From Streptomyces leeuwenhoekii (GTDB lineage: Bacteria > Actinomycetota > Actinomycetes > Streptomycetales > Streptomycetaceae), in contig NZ_LN831790.1 in assembly GCF_001013905.1 (NCBI RefSeq), forward strand, positions 372,001 through 436,000: a stretch of 64,000 nt of DNA, read 5' to 3'. The translations under genes were made by a program, and so were the position numbers. The notes under the pieces are model-generated. The model saw nothing but the letters and a program-made list of their open reading frames with translations. It had not been told where the DNA came from and did not search any database. Shown here piece by piece: positions 8,931-18,562 of the stretch (the first letter of the stretch is position 1; every line of letters begins with the position of its first letter).

Positions 8931-9876
8931 GTGACGGCACGGTGCTCGGGACGGTGTCCGGGACGGCCCGGCCCGCACGCGGGGCGGCGTGTGCCGGCCT
9001 GCGGAACAGCGAGGCGGGCAACGGCCCCGGGCCGTGGGACCCGCCGCCCGCCACGGCCCCTCAAGCCGCGATACGGCACGGCTCTCCAGCACGCAGCGGC
9101 GCAGACGCGGCACGGCCCCGGCATACCGGAACGGTTGCTGCGCAGTGACACAACCCGACGCACGGGCCGGACGCGTGCGGTGCGGGGCGGCCCTCAGGAC
9201 GCGGGGCCGGGGTGGGCCCCGGGGGCGGGCGTCATCATGCAAGGCGGGGAATGCGCGCCGAAGAGAGCGTACAAAGCGGTGCGTGCGAGGCCGGGGACGC
9301 GTGCGGGGGGCAACGCGGGATGCCGTCTCCAGACGGGTGGCCCGCCCCCCGCCCGGGGCGGGCCACCCGCGAGCGTGGCCGCGGGCCGATGACGCCCGTT
9401 GCCGCACCCCTCCGGCGGATGCACCCACCCGTCATCCCGCCTGGAACATCCCCGCGGCCACGCCGGCCACCTCACCGCACCCCCCGCCACCCCACCCTGC
9501 TTCGGTCTCCGGCCCGGCGACCGGTGCTTGGGTGTCCGGCCCGCCCGACAAGGCAAGCCGCTACGCGCCGCCGGCGCCCCCGCCCGGGCCGGAAAGCGGC
9601 CACCAGCACCGGACCGCACCCGCGGGGCCCGCGGGCCGGCCCGCGCCACCACGCCGGACGGGCGACGCCGACGCGGTGGCACCCCCCGCACCCGCACCCG
9701 CACCGGCACCGGCACCGGCAAGCGACCAGACCGGGAGACCGGACGGAGGGGGAGGCAGAAGGGGCCGGGAAACGCGGCGGGCAGGCGCGGGACGGGTGAG
9801 AGGGGAACGGGCAGGCGCGGGCCGAGCGCAAGGGGACCCGGCAGGCGAGGACCGGGCCGGGGGGCGGGGGCGGGCG

Positions 9877-11121
9877 TCAGGTCGCGCAGGTCGCGGACGG
9901 CCGGAGTACGACCGGGAGACTGCTGTAGCCGTTGATGATGAAGGACGGCACCGGGCCGATCTCCTCCACCGGCCGGGCCAGAGTCATACCGGGGAAACGC
10001 TCGAAGAGCGCCGCCAGAGCGACACCGGCCTCCATCCGCGCCAGCGGAGCACCCAGACAGAAATGGGCACCGTGCCCGAACCCCAGCCCGTCACGGCGAT
10101 CGGCACGCAGCACATCGAACACGGCCGCGTCCTCACCGTGCTGCTCGGGATCCAGACCCGCGGCCGCGAAAGAGACCAGGATCGGATCGCCCTTCTCTAT
10201 CAGCACACCGTCCAGCTCGATGTCCTCCACCGCGAACCGCATCGGCGAATACGCCGCGGCAGCCCGCGTCCGCATCGTCTCCGCGATCACATCCTCCCAG
10301 CCGGCCCGGCCCGCACGCACATGCTCCAACTGCTCCGGATGCGCCAGCAACGCGGCGATCGCGTTGGTCAGCAGAGTCGACGTCGTCTCCTGCCCCGCCG
10401 CGATCATCAGATTCAGCGTCCCCAGCAACTCCTGCCCGGAAAGCCCCTCGCCCCGGTCCTGGACCGCGATCAGCGCCGACGTCAGATCATCCCCCGGCGC
10501 CTCCTGCTTGGCCGCCACCAGCTCCGCCAGCATCCCGAACACCCGGGCCTGCGCCGCCGTCATCTCCTGCGCCGACACCGACGTACTGAACACCGTCTGC
10601 ATCGCCTCGCACAGCTCACGCCCCGGCTCCTCCGCCACCCCGAACAGATCACAGATCACCCGCATCGGAAGCAGCTCGCAGAACACAGCCCGCAGATCCA
10701 CCACCTGCCCCGCCGGCACCCCCGCCAGCGACCCCAGCAACCGGGCCACATTACGCTCCACCCCGGGCCGCAACGCCTGCGTACGCCGCACCGTGAACGC
10801 ACCCGCCACCAGCCGGCGTAACCGCGCATGCCGCTCCCCGTACGTGAACAGCATGTTCTCCACCGCCACCCACGGAAACAACGGCCAGTCCTGCGTGATA
10901 CGCCCCTCCACGAACGCCGGCCAATGCTGCCGCGCGTCCTTCGACACCCGCCGGTCCCTCAGCAACCGTCTGACATACCCCGGCCGCACCACCGCCCAGG
11001 CCATCACCCCACCCGGCAGCTCCACCCGGACCGCAGGCCCCCGCTCCCTCAACACAGCGGCCTCACCCGCCAGATCCCGCCCCAGAACATCCAACGCAAA
11101 CGGACAAGCAACTGCTTCCAT
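9877..11121 (-). CDS. Cytochrome P450, Cyp17/orf16*-like by context (butenolide autoregulator biosynthesis)
   Basis: 414 residues, soluble bacterial class I P450. The I-helix has [10 protein letters not shown], the ExxR motif is ETMR, and the haem loop is [10 protein letters not shown] with the ligand Cys at residue 355. It needs ferredoxin and ferredoxin reductase, not encoded here. It sits in the same direction as a butyrolactone-type receptor and next to a divergent acyl-CoA oxidase. That gene content matches avenolide (cyp17-avaR1-aco) and tylosin (orf16*-tylP-orf18*), where the P450 oxidises the acyl side chain of the signal. It carries one TTA codon (10819-10821, in HARL), implying bldA dependence. 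Start is ATG 11121. A tailoring role in the polyketide pathway is the alternative. Confidence 0.9.
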   Translation of the reverse strand: MEAVACPFALDVLGRDLAGEAAVLRERGPAVRVELPGGVMAWAVVRPGYVRRLLRDRRVSKDARQHWPAFVEGRITQDWPLFPWVAVENMLFTYGERHARLRRLVAGAFTVRRTQALRPGVERNVARLLGSLAGVPAGQVVDLRAVFCELLPMRVICDLFGVAEEPGRELCEAMQTVFSTSVSAQEMTAAQARVFGMLAELVAAKQEAPGDDLTSALIAVQDRGEGLSGQELLGTLNLMIAAGQETTSTLLTNAIAALLAHPEQLEHVRAGRAGWEDVIAETMRTRAAAAYSPMRFAVEDIELDGVLIEKGDPILVSFAAAGLDPEQHGEDAAVFDVLRADRRDGLGFGHGAHFCLGAPLARMEAGVALAALFERFPGMTLARPVEEIGPVPSFIINGYSSLPVVLRPSATCAT

Positions 11122-12310
11122 CGTGCACTCCAGTCGGTCGGTCGGCCGGTTCGATCACCACACACGTTCCAACACACACGAGCACACAGGGACCACAGTC
11201 CCTGCCCCAGCACAGATGACCCCGCAACAACCCACCCCACAGCAGAGCCACCAAACCAAACCACACAAAAACCCCGCCCCCCCCCCCGCCCCCGCCCCCG
11301 CCCCCGGGCAGAACCCGAACCCGGCCCGGCCGAACCCACCCCCAGCCCCGGCTCCCGGCCCGGGAAGAACCCGAACCCGAACCCGAATCCGGCCCGGCCT
11401 GGTCCCCACCCGGCCCGGCCTGGTCCCGGCACAGGCAAGCACCCCCCGACCACCCAGCCCTCGACCCCCGCCCCCGGGCAGAACCCGAACCCGGCCCCGG
11501 CTCCCGGCCCGGGCAGAACCCGAACCCGGCCTGACCCGGCCTGACCCGGCCTGGCCCACCCGGCCCCCGGCCGCGGCAGGCAACCTGCCGGACGAGCACC
11601 ACGGCGCCCCGTACAGACCAGCCGCTCAGAAGAATCGTTCCGCCACGCCCCGCCACCCCAGAACCCACCACCAGCTCACCACAACGACACCCCGACAACC
11701 CACCCGGCAACCACCCCGACAACCCACCCCCGCCAGGCCACCCCACCAGACCACCGCAACAAACCCCCGGCAGACAACCCGGCAGACCGCCCAATCGCAG
11801 CCACCCCAGCGGACCACCGCAACCGGCCACCACAGCAACCGCCCCCACACCACCAACCGGCAGCCCGCAACCAGCAGTCCACCGCACCCGCCCCCGGCCC
11901 ATCACCCTCCCCCGCAGACCGCCCCACCCCTCCCGGAACCCCCGCCCCACAGACCACGCCGTGGCCGAACGCGCGGCGGCCTCCCCAGGAGACCGGCCGC
12001 AGCAGCCGCAACGGCCGCCCGGCGCTCACCGTGCTCCACTACCGGCCGTGGTGGCCACACCGAACGCCCCGACAGCCAGCACCCAGCCGCCGCCGAGACG
12101 GACCTGCGGCCGCTCCACCCCCGAAGACGCCACCACCCCGGACACCACCGCATCCGCCCCCGCGAATCACCACACCCCCACAGAACCGCACTCCCGTGAG
12201 CCACCCCACCACCAGAAGCACCCCCAGGGCCACCCCCACACCCGGAGCAAGCCCGCCCCCGAAGCCGCCTGCACCCCCTGGACGCCGGCCCCTCACAACC
12301 GCTCCCTACC

Positions 12311-12382
12311 AACCGGTTGCTTCACAGGCCGGCCCCCTCACAAGCCGCTTCCCTCACCAACCGGTTGCTTCACAAGCCGGTT
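12311..12382. repeat. Direct repeat AACCGGTTGCTTCACA with flanking dyads
   Basis: The 16-base word occurs at 12311-12326 and 12359-12374. The second copy is followed by AGCCGGTT, so AACCGG and CCGGTT form a dyad spaced by 12 bases at 12359-12382. The half-sites look like those of ARE-type operators but no gene starts nearby. Confidence 0.55.
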
Positions 12383-12827
12383 CCTTCACAGAACGCCGCA
12401 CCGCCAAAGACGCCGCCCCGCCAAAGGCTGCCGCAACCGCCCCCGAGTCACCGCCCCCGCGAAACGGGGCCGCCCCCCCTCCCCGAGCTCACGCCCCCCG
12501 GAAGACCACCCAGCCAACCCCTGGATCACCGCAACCACACCGGCACACCACACCCCGGGCCGCAGCAAAGCCACCACACCACTCCTCGCCCCCCGCGGGC
12601 AGCTCACCCCACCGGACCACCACCGGCCCACCCGGCCCACCCGGCCCACCCGGCCCACCCGGCTCCAACACCACCCGGGCCCACCCCGGTTCCACACCAC
12701 CCGGGCCCCCGGCTCGACGCCACCAGACCACCTCAGCCACGGCCACCCACCCGGCCCGCGCCCCCGGATCCCGCCGACCAGACCCACCCCGGCCAGACCC
12801 ACCCCAGGCCACCCCGGCCGGAACGGG

Positions 12828-12926
12828 CCCGGACCACCCCGGCCGGACCACCCCCGGACCACCCCGGCCGGACCACCCCCGGACCACCCCGGCCGGACCA
12901 CCCCCGGACCACCCCGGCCGGACCGC
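12828..12926. repeat. Tandem repeat of CCGGCCGGACCACCCCCGGA, about four units of 24-25 bp
   Basis: Four near-identical copies of a 24- to 25-base unit lie directly downstream of the receptor gene stop (12996, minus strand). The array is part of the C-rich block and encodes nothing recognisable. Confidence 0.8.
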
Positions 12927-12995
12927 TCCCGGGCGCCGGCCGGGTCACCCCGGCCGGTTCACCCCACCCGGTCACCGCGGCACCCGGTCACCGCG

Positions 12996-13709
12996 TCACC
13001 CGGTCACCGCGGAAGCCAGCCCCCCGGACCGGGCCGCCTCCTCCGCCCGGCCCCGCGCACCGACCGCCTCCTCATACACCCGCCTGGCACGCTCCGGAGC
13101 GAAATCCATCTGCGCCAGCACCGCCGGAACCGCCACCGCCGGCAGCACATGCCGGTACAGATCCACCACCCGCTCGGGCATGTCCTCACGGCCGGTCATG
13201 ATGTTCGACAGCACCTGCACCCCCGTCATCCCACCCACCAGCACCTTCGTCACCCGGGCCAGATCCACGTGCGCCAGGACCTCCCCCGCCGCCTTCGCCT
13301 CCTCCAGCACCTGCAGCGTATGACCCTCCCACGCCTGCATCGGCATCCGGCGGTCCAGCTCGTCCCGCGGCGCACCCTGATCCACCGTCAACCGCACACT
13401 CCCCCGCACGATCGCATCACCGGTGTCCCGCTGCAGCAAATACGCCAGCAACAACGCCTCATCCAACGACCGCTGCAGCCACAACTCCCGCCGCGGCACC
13501 ACCGGAAGCGCATGCACCTGCTCAGCCAGCACACTCTGCGCCAGCTCAGCCTTGGACGGGAAATGAAAATACAACGCCCCCTTGGTCACACCCGACCGCT
13601 TCAAGATCTCCGCGATCGTCGCCGCCTCGTACCCGACCTCGTCGAACACCTCACCAGCCGCGACCAAAATCGCCTGCCGCGTACGCGTCGCACGTTCCTG
13701 GCGCGCCAC
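12996..13709 (-). CDS. Gamma-butyrolactone/butenolide receptor (ArpA/ScbR/AvaR1 family)
   Basis: 237 residues. The TetR helix-turn-helix (about 5-55: RATRTRQAIL, IAEILKRSGVTKGALYFHFP) is the classical autoregulator-receptor sequence, and the rest is the ligand-binding domain with conserved GGMTGVQVLSN near residue 165. These proteins repress target promoters through AREs and leave DNA when they bind the diffusible signal. GTG 13709 has GGAGGTGG upstream; the longer open frame to 13760 is Gly-rich and lacks homology. An ARE-like dyad at 13801-13827 is 92 bases upstream, so autoregulation is likely. Divergent to the acyl-CoA oxidase gene, with the P450 behind it. Confidence 0.93.
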   Translation of the reverse strand: MARQERATRTRQAILVAAGEVFDEVGYEAATIAEILKRSGVTKGALYFHFPSKAELAQSVLAEQVHALPVVPRRELWLQRSLDEALLLAYLLQRDTGDAIVRGSVRLTVDQGAPRDELDRRMPMQAWEGHTLQVLEEAKAAGEVLAHVDLARVTKVLVGGMTGVQVLSNIMTGREDMPERVVDLYRHVLPAVAVPAVLAQMDFAPERARRVYEEAVGARGRAEEAARSGGLASAVTG

Positions 13710-13800
13710 CAAACCACCTCCGCAACCCCCGCCACGTCCGGACCATGACGGATGCCCCACGCCGCGGACGGACCGGCCTACCGGGACACAACCACCCCCA

Positions 13801-13827
13801 AAAATAGAACCAGGCGTCCGGTTTTAC
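13801..13827. promoter_or_regulatory. ARE-like operator upstream of the receptor gene
   Basis: Half-sites AGAACCAGG and CCGGTTTTAC form an imperfect dyad in an AT-richer island. It lies 92 bases upstream of the receptor GTG. Read on the minus strand it begins GTAAAACCGG and ends GGTTCTATTTT, the usual ARE outline. Confidence 0.68.
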
Positions 13828-14107
13828 AACCACTTCCCCACCCCCTCTTTCCCCACCCCCGACCACCCCCGCACCCCACCACCGACCACCCCGCACCCCA
13901 CCACAAACCCGGCCCGGACCACCCCCGCACCCCACCACGGACCACCCCCGCACCCCGCCGCGGACCGCCCCAGCACCCCCAGCACGCCCCAAAAAACCAG
14001 CCAACCCGCCCCCACCCCGCCCCACCCCGCCCCGCCGCACCCCCGTCCCGCCCGCCTCCCGTCCCCAACCCGGGCACATGACCTGCAACTTCACAGAAAA
14101 TCCTTGC
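13828..14107. other. Divergent promoter region, C-rich low complexity
   Basis: Between the two ARE-like sites the plus strand is nearly purely C and A (CCACCCC words). No coding signal was seen. Confidence 0.5.
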
Positions 14108-14132
14108 AAAAAACCGGTGGGTCCGTATCTTT
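14108..14132. promoter_or_regulatory. ARE-like operator upstream of the acyl-CoA oxidase gene
   Basis: The site opens AAAAAACCGG and ends CCGTATCTTT. This is the arrangement I recall for ScbR-bound sites: an A-run with ACCG, about six bases, then a YTGTATCTT-like half. It lies 55 bases upstream of ATG 14188. Confidence 0.72.
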
Positions 14133-14187
14133 ATGGGCCTGCACTCCCGCCCGTACATCCATCCGATGACCCCGCGGAAGAGGCCCC

Positions 14188-16380
14188 ATGACCCTGCTGA
14201 CGCTCCACCAGGACCCCGCTCAGCACACCACCCCCACCCCACCCCCACCCCGGCACCCCGCCCCCGGCACCCCGGCCCCGGACACCCCCGCCACCCCCAC
14301 ACCGACAGCGCCACCAGCCCCGACCCCGGCCCCGGCGCCCACGACACCGCCACTGCCACTGCCACCGCCCCGACGCCCACGCCACCGCCACCGGCGACAC
14401 CCACCAGGCCGCCACCCCCGCCGACGGCGCCACCGCCCCGGCACCCCTCACACCGACGCCACCGCCACCGCCACCGCCGCCGTGACCGACCCCGGCGCCG
14501 GCCCCGTCACCGGCACCCCCCACGCCGAGGAACTCTCACGCCTGCTCTTCGACAAAGACGGCCCCGACCACTCCCACGACACCTGGCGCGAACTCGTCTC
14601 CCGCGACGAATTCCGCTACGACCCCCACCTCACCCGCACCGAACGCATCGCCCAGTCCTACCGAAGACTCCGCCTGGTCAACGACACCCTCGACCACCCC
14701 GAAGACCTCGCCCGCAACCCCGGACGCCTCGCCGCCCTCCACGAATGGATCGGCTTCACCGACGGCGGCCTGTGCACCGCCGCCAGCATCCACTACAACC
14801 TCTTCCTCGGCAGCCTCCTCGACCACCCCGACCCCGACCACCCCCGCGACCTCACCCCCTACACCACCCTCACAAACACCGGCACCTTCCTGTGCACCGA
14901 ACTCGACCACGGCAACGACGCCGCCGCCCTGGAAACCACCGCCCACTACAACCCCCGCACCAACGACTTCACCCTCCACACCCCCACCCCCGGCGCCCGC
15001 AAATTCATGCCCAACACCAGCCTCACCGGCGGACCCAAAACCGCCCTAGTCGCCGCCCGCCTCATCACCGGCACCCAAGACCACGGCGTCTACCTCTTCC
15101 TCACCCCCCTCCACACCCACAACCAACCCCACCCCGGCATCACCATCCAACCCCTCCCCCCCACCAACGGCCCCACCATCGACCACTGCCTCACCTCCTT
15201 CCACCACGTCCGCCTCCCCCGCCACGCCCTCCTCGAATCCGACCACGGCCGCCTGAACCCCGACGGCACCCTCACCAGCAACCTCGGCAACCACCGCAAA
15301 CGATTCCTCCACTCCATAGGCCGCGTCACCACCGGCAAACTCTGCATGAGCGCCGGCTGCCTCGGCATGGCCCGCGCCGCCCTCACCACCGCCGTCCACC
15401 ACGCCCACACCCGCCACACCACCGGCCCCAGACCCGGCCAACGCATCCCCCTCGCCCACCACCGCACCCACCACGCCCCCCTCCTCAACCACCTCGCCAC
15501 CACCTACGCCCTCACCTTCCTCCACCGCACCACCATCACCCAATACACCCACCACACCCCCCACAACAAAACCCACACCGAACGCCTCATCGCCCTCACC
15601 AAAGCCCACATCACCTGGGCCGCCCGCGACATCACCACCCAATGCCGCGAACGCTGCGGCGCCCACGGCCTCTTCCCCCACAACGGCATCGCCGACCTCA
15701 CCCACAACATCGAAGGCGGCATCACCGCCGAAGGCGACAACCTCGTCATCCTCACCAAAGCCGCCGCCGAAATCCTCCTCACCCAACCCCCCACCCCACC
15801 CCACACCCCACCACCCCACCCCAACCCCCACACCCCCCTCACCAACCTCACCTTCCTCCGCAACCTCCTCGCCCACACCCAAACCATCTGGCACACCCGC
15901 GCCCAACAAGCCCTCCGCCAAGGCCCCACCAAAAACCCCACCCAACGCTGGAACCACGCCGCCCCCGCCGCCCTCACCACCGCCACCACCCACACCCAAC
16001 TCCAAGCCACCGACGCCTTCCTCACCACCATCAACCACACCACCCACACCCCCACCAAAACCCTCCTCCAACACCTCTGCCGCCTCTACCTCCTCAACAC
16101 CCTCACCCCCCACACCGGCGACCTCCTCGCCCACAACCACCTCCACCCCCACCACATCCACACCCTCCACACCACCACCAACCACACCCACCACACCCTC
16201 ACCCCCCACATGACCACCCTCACCCAAGCCTTCCAACACCCCCACCCCACCCCCACACCACCCACCACCCCACCCACACCCCATAAACACACACCCAGCG
16301 GACCCGGGGAGCGGACATGCGCAGTCGGTCAACGGCCGGACCCGGCCCGACGTGCCAGGGCCAGGTCTCGTCCTCGGTGA
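14188..16380 (+). CDS. Acyl-CoA oxidase, Aco/orf18*-like by context (butenolide autoregulator biosynthesis)
   Basis: 730 residues. From about residue 108 onward it aligns by eye with flavin acyl-CoA oxidases: LSRLLFDKDG, EWIGFTDGGLCTAASIHYNLF, TGTFLCTEL, a KFMPNTSLTGGPKTALVAA substrate/FAD segment, and RERCGAHGLFPHNGI near the catalytic region. The first ~100 residues are an unusual Pro/Thr/His/Arg low-complexity extension. ATG 14188 is still favoured because GGAAGAGG precedes it and no better start follows. The enzyme forms an enoyl-CoA with hydrogen peroxide release; in avenolide synthesis Aco is essential. Codons end in C almost everywhere, more extremely than in other genes here. It ends 15 bases before the convergent AraC gene. 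Confidence 0.85.
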   Translation: MTLLTLHQDPAQHTTPTPPPPRHPAPGTPAPDTPATPTPTAPPAPTPAPAPTTPPLPLPPPRRPRHRHRRHPPGRHPRRRRHRPGTPHTDATATATAAVTDPGAGPVTGTPHAEELSRLLFDKDGPDHSHDTWRELVSRDEFRYDPHLTRTERIAQSYRRLRLVNDTLDHPEDLARNPGRLAALHEWIGFTDGGLCTAASIHYNLFLGSLLDHPDPDHPRDLTPYTTLTNTGTFLCTELDHGNDAAALETTAHYNPRTNDFTLHTPTPGARKFMPNTSLTGGPKTALVAARLITGTQDHGVYLFLTPLHTHNQPHPGITIQPLPPTNGPTIDHCLTSFHHVRLPRHALLESDHGRLNPDGTLTSNLGNHRKRFLHSIGRVTTGKLCMSAGCLGMARAALTTAVHHAHTRHTTGPRPGQRIPLAHHRTHHAPLLNHLATTYALTFLHRTTITQYTHHTPHNKTHTERLIALTKAHITWAARDITTQCRERCGAHGLFPHNGIADLTHNIEGGITAEGDNLVILTKAAAEILLTQPPTPPHTPPPHPNPHTPLTNLTFLRNLLAHTQTIWHTRAQQALRQGPTKNPTQRWNHAAPAALTTATTHTQLQATDAFLTTINHTTHTPTKTLLQHLCRLYLLNTLTPHTGDLLAHNHLHPHHIHTLHTTTNHTHHTLTPHMTTLTQAFQHPHPTPTPPTTPPTPHKHTPSGPGERTCAVGQRPDPARRARARSRPR

Positions 16381-16395
16381 TGTCGCCCCCCACGC

Positions 16396-17262
16396 TCAGC
16401 GCTGCTCGTGTTCCACCGGGAGCCACAACTCGGCGTCGGCTTCCCTGCCGTCCGGTGACATGCGGGTGCGCAGGAGCTCCGGGCCCGAGCGGCCGCGGTA
16501 CGAGTTGGAGGGGAACCACTCGGTGAACACGTCCCGCCACATCTCCTGGATGGCCTGCGGCGCGGGCCCCGAGGTGGTGAAGACCGCCCAGGTGCCCGCC
16601 GGCACCGGCAGGACGGTCGTGCCCTCGGGTGCGGGCGCGGACGTGACGACCCCGTGGTAGTAGTCGAGTTCGGTGCCCTCGGCACGGCTCGGGTCCAGAT
16701 CGTCGCAGACCGCGAGGATGCCTCGGGGCTCCCGGTCGGAGAGCTTCTCCAGGCGTTCCAGGTTCTGCGGGTCGATGCTGCGGACGAAGTCGATGATCGC
16801 CTGATTCGGTCCCAGGTGCACCAGGGGAACGCGGGCCTTGAAGCCAGCCACGGTGAAGGCCGGGCTGTCCACGACGCGATAGCGCATGCTGATACTTCCT
16901 TCGACGGTGAGGCGGAAGGTCAACCGGGGCTGGGAGACGAGCGCGGCGCCGGTGCGGCGGGCCTCTCCCGGCCCGACACCGTGCAGGGCGCGGAACGCGC
17001 GTGCGAACGCCTCTCCGGAGCCGTAGCCGTAGCGAACCGCGATCTCCAGCAGCCTCTCGTCACTCGCGAGCACCTCGGCGCCCGCGACGGTGAGCCGTCG
17101 CCGCCGGATGTACTCCGACAGCGGCATGCCCGCGAGCGCGGAAAACATCCGGCGCAGGTGGTACTCCGAGGTGGCCGCGATGCGCGCCAGTTCCGCCGCG
17201 TCGACGGACTGGTCGAGATGGCGCTCGATGTGTTCCATGGCCTGATTGAGCCGGTCCAGCAC
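16396..17262 (-). CDS. AraC-family regulator with GyrI-like effector domain
   Basis: 288 residues. The N-terminal pair of AraC helix-turn-helix motifs (about 5-105: MEHIERHLDQSVDAAELA; GYGSGEAFARAFRALHG) is followed by a GyrI/Rob-like small-molecule-binding domain (about 125-285, with FTVAGFKARVPL and AVFTTSGPAPQAIQEMW). This SoxS/Rob-like order is typical of one-component sensors of hydrophobic compounds. The start is GTG 17262 after an AAGGAAGGGG stretch. It is divergent from the stress-type SDR at 17557, which it might control. Confidence 0.9.
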   Translation of the reverse strand: MLDRLNQAMEHIERHLDQSVDAAELARIAATSEYHLRRMFSALAGMPLSEYIRRRRLTVAGAEVLASDERLLEIAVRYGYGSGEAFARAFRALHGVGPGEARRTGAALVSQPRLTFRLTVEGSISMRYRVVDSPAFTVAGFKARVPLVHLGPNQAIIDFVRSIDPQNLERLEKLSDREPRGILAVCDDLDPSRAEGTELDYYHGVVTSAPAPEGTTVLPVPAGTWAVFTTSGPAPQAIQEMWRDVFTEWFPSNSYRGRSGPELLRTRMSPDGREADAELWLPVEHEQR

Positions 17263-17556
17263 GCCCCGGTCCCCTTCCTTCTTGTGATCACCACGCTAGG
17301 CGGCACCCCTCCTGCCGCACCCGACATGCTGTGCCCGATCCTGTCGGGTGCGTGGTGGGGGCGGGCGGTGAGCCGGCGCCCGGGGACCCGCGTGCCGGGG
17401 TCCGCCGACTCCGCCGGCCGACCGGCCGGGAGGGGGCGTCCCTCGCCTCGCGAGGCGCGAGGCACCCTCCCCGGAACAGGGACGACGGGCTTTTCATCCG
17501 ACGTGATCAGGGAACCCGTTCGTGCGCCCGGTTCACTCGAGAAACAGGAGGCCGAC

Positions 17557-18447
17557 GTGGCGGACGAACAGCACACTCAGCAGGACCCCACCACACAGCA
17601 CCCCCGTCCCGACTTCCCCCAGCAGGACCAGGCCCATCCCGGCTGGACCGGGCCGATGGACCCGCCGCCCGACCACGGTGAGGACTCCTACCGGGGCTCG
17701 GGCCGCCTGGAGGGCCGTAAGGCCGTCATCACGGGCGGGGACTCCGGTATCGGCCGTGCGGTGGCCCTGGCCTTCGCGCGCGAGGGCGCCGACGTGCTGT
17801 TCACCCACCTCGACGAGGAGGAGAGCGACGCACGGGAGACGGCACGCCTGGTGGAGGACGCCGGCCGCAAGGCGGTGGCCGTCTCCTGCGACATCCGGGA
17901 AGAGGGCAACTGCCGGGCGCTGATCGATCGGGCCGTCGCGGAGTTCGGGCGCATCGACGTCCTGGTGAACAACGCCGCCTACCAGATGGCACAGCCGGAC
18001 GGCATCGAGGCGATCACGACCGAGCAGTTCGACCGGGTGATGCGCACGAACCTCTACGGCATGTTCTGGCTGACGAAGTTCGCCCTGCCGCACATGCCCC
18101 GCGGGGCGAGCGTCATCAATTCCACGTCGGTGCAGGCATACCAGCCGAGCCCGCATCTGCTCGACTACGCGACGACGAAGGGCGCGATCGTCACGTTCAC
18201 CCAAGGGCTGGCCCAGATGGTGGTCGAGCGCGGGATCCGCGTGAACGCGGTGGCGCCGGGTCCGGTGTGGACACCGCTCATTCCCGCGACGCTGCCGGAC
18301 ACGGCGGAGTTCGGCAAGCAGAGCCCGATGGGCCGCCCGGCCCAGCCGGCCGAGCTGGCCCCCGCGTACGTCTACCTGGCCTCCCAGGAGGCGAGTTTCA
18401 TCACCGCGGAGATCTTGAACGCGACCGGCGGCACCCCGCTGCCCTGA
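17557..18447 (+). CDS. Short-chain dehydrogenase/reductase, general-stress (YhxC/YdaD) type
   Basis: 296 residues. A hydrophilic leader of about 45 residues (many Gln, His, Pro, with a PRPDFPQQDQ-like segment) precedes a Rossmann fold. The cofactor motif is TGGDSGIGR, NNAAYQ follows, the catalytic Ser lies in INSTSVQAY, and Tyr/Lys in YATTK. The long leader and the LEGRKAVITGGDSGIGRAVA start mark the glucose-1-dehydrogenase-like stress SDR subgroup. GTG 17557 has AGGAGG at ideal spacing; upstream open frame is antisense to the AraC gene. Substrate unknown. Confidence 0.92.
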   Translation: MADEQHTQQDPTTQHPRPDFPQQDQAHPGWTGPMDPPPDHGEDSYRGSGRLEGRKAVITGGDSGIGRAVALAFAREGADVLFTHLDEEESDARETARLVEDAGRKAVAVSCDIREEGNCRALIDRAVAEFGRIDVLVNNAAYQMAQPDGIEAITTEQFDRVMRTNLYGMFWLTKFALPHMPRGASVINSTSVQAYQPSPHLLDYATTKGAIVTFTQGLAQMVVERGIRVNAVAPGPVWTPLIPATLPDTAEFGKQSPMGRPAQPAELAPAYVYLASQEASFITAEILNATGGTPLP

Positions 18448-18476
18448 CCTGCGCCCGATCGCCGCGGCGTCGGTAC

Positions 18477-18544
18477 ACGGCGAGGGCGGTCCCGGTCTCC
18501 GGTGGACGAACGGTCCGCACGGAGGCCGGGACCGCCCTCGCCGT
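18477..18544. terminator. Bidirectional terminator between convergent SDR and STAS genes
   Basis: Arms 18477-18500 and 18521-18544 pair over 24 bases with a single T-G wobble and enclose a 20-base loop. The hairpin starts 30 bases after the SDR stop and ends 19 bases before the STAS stop. Confidence 0.88.
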
Positions 18545-18562
18545 ATGGAGAGGGTGGCCCGC

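Larger units (their letters stand above)
7929..9876. other. 1.9-kb gene-poor stretch between carboxylase and P450 genes
   Basis: No gene is recognised on either strand. Long open frames here are biased products of repeats. It contains the operator at 7993-8010, the degenerate repeat array at about 8480-8930 and (CACCGG)n-type short repeats near 9680-9720. Confidence 0.5.
11122..12995. other. 1.9-kb C-rich, repeat-filled stretch without genes
   Basis: The plus strand is overwhelmingly C over G. Copies of GGGCAGAACCCGAACCCGGC occur at about 11297, 11477 and 11511, an AACCCG triplet run at about 11368-11390, and many short CCACCC words. Open frames are Pro/Thr/His-rich on plus and Gly/Val-rich on minus, with no family motif. 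The promoter of the P450 gene should lie near 11122-11250. Confidence 0.5.

Noticed and set aside
11368..11390. AACCCG runs resembling telomere repeats
   Set aside because: Streptomyces telomeres are palindromic, not short tandem G/C repeats; this is part of the C-rich desert.
14133..16286. 717-codon His/Pro-rich frame
   Set aside because: It is the +2 shadow of the acyl-CoA oxidase; flavoprotein motifs are in the other frame.
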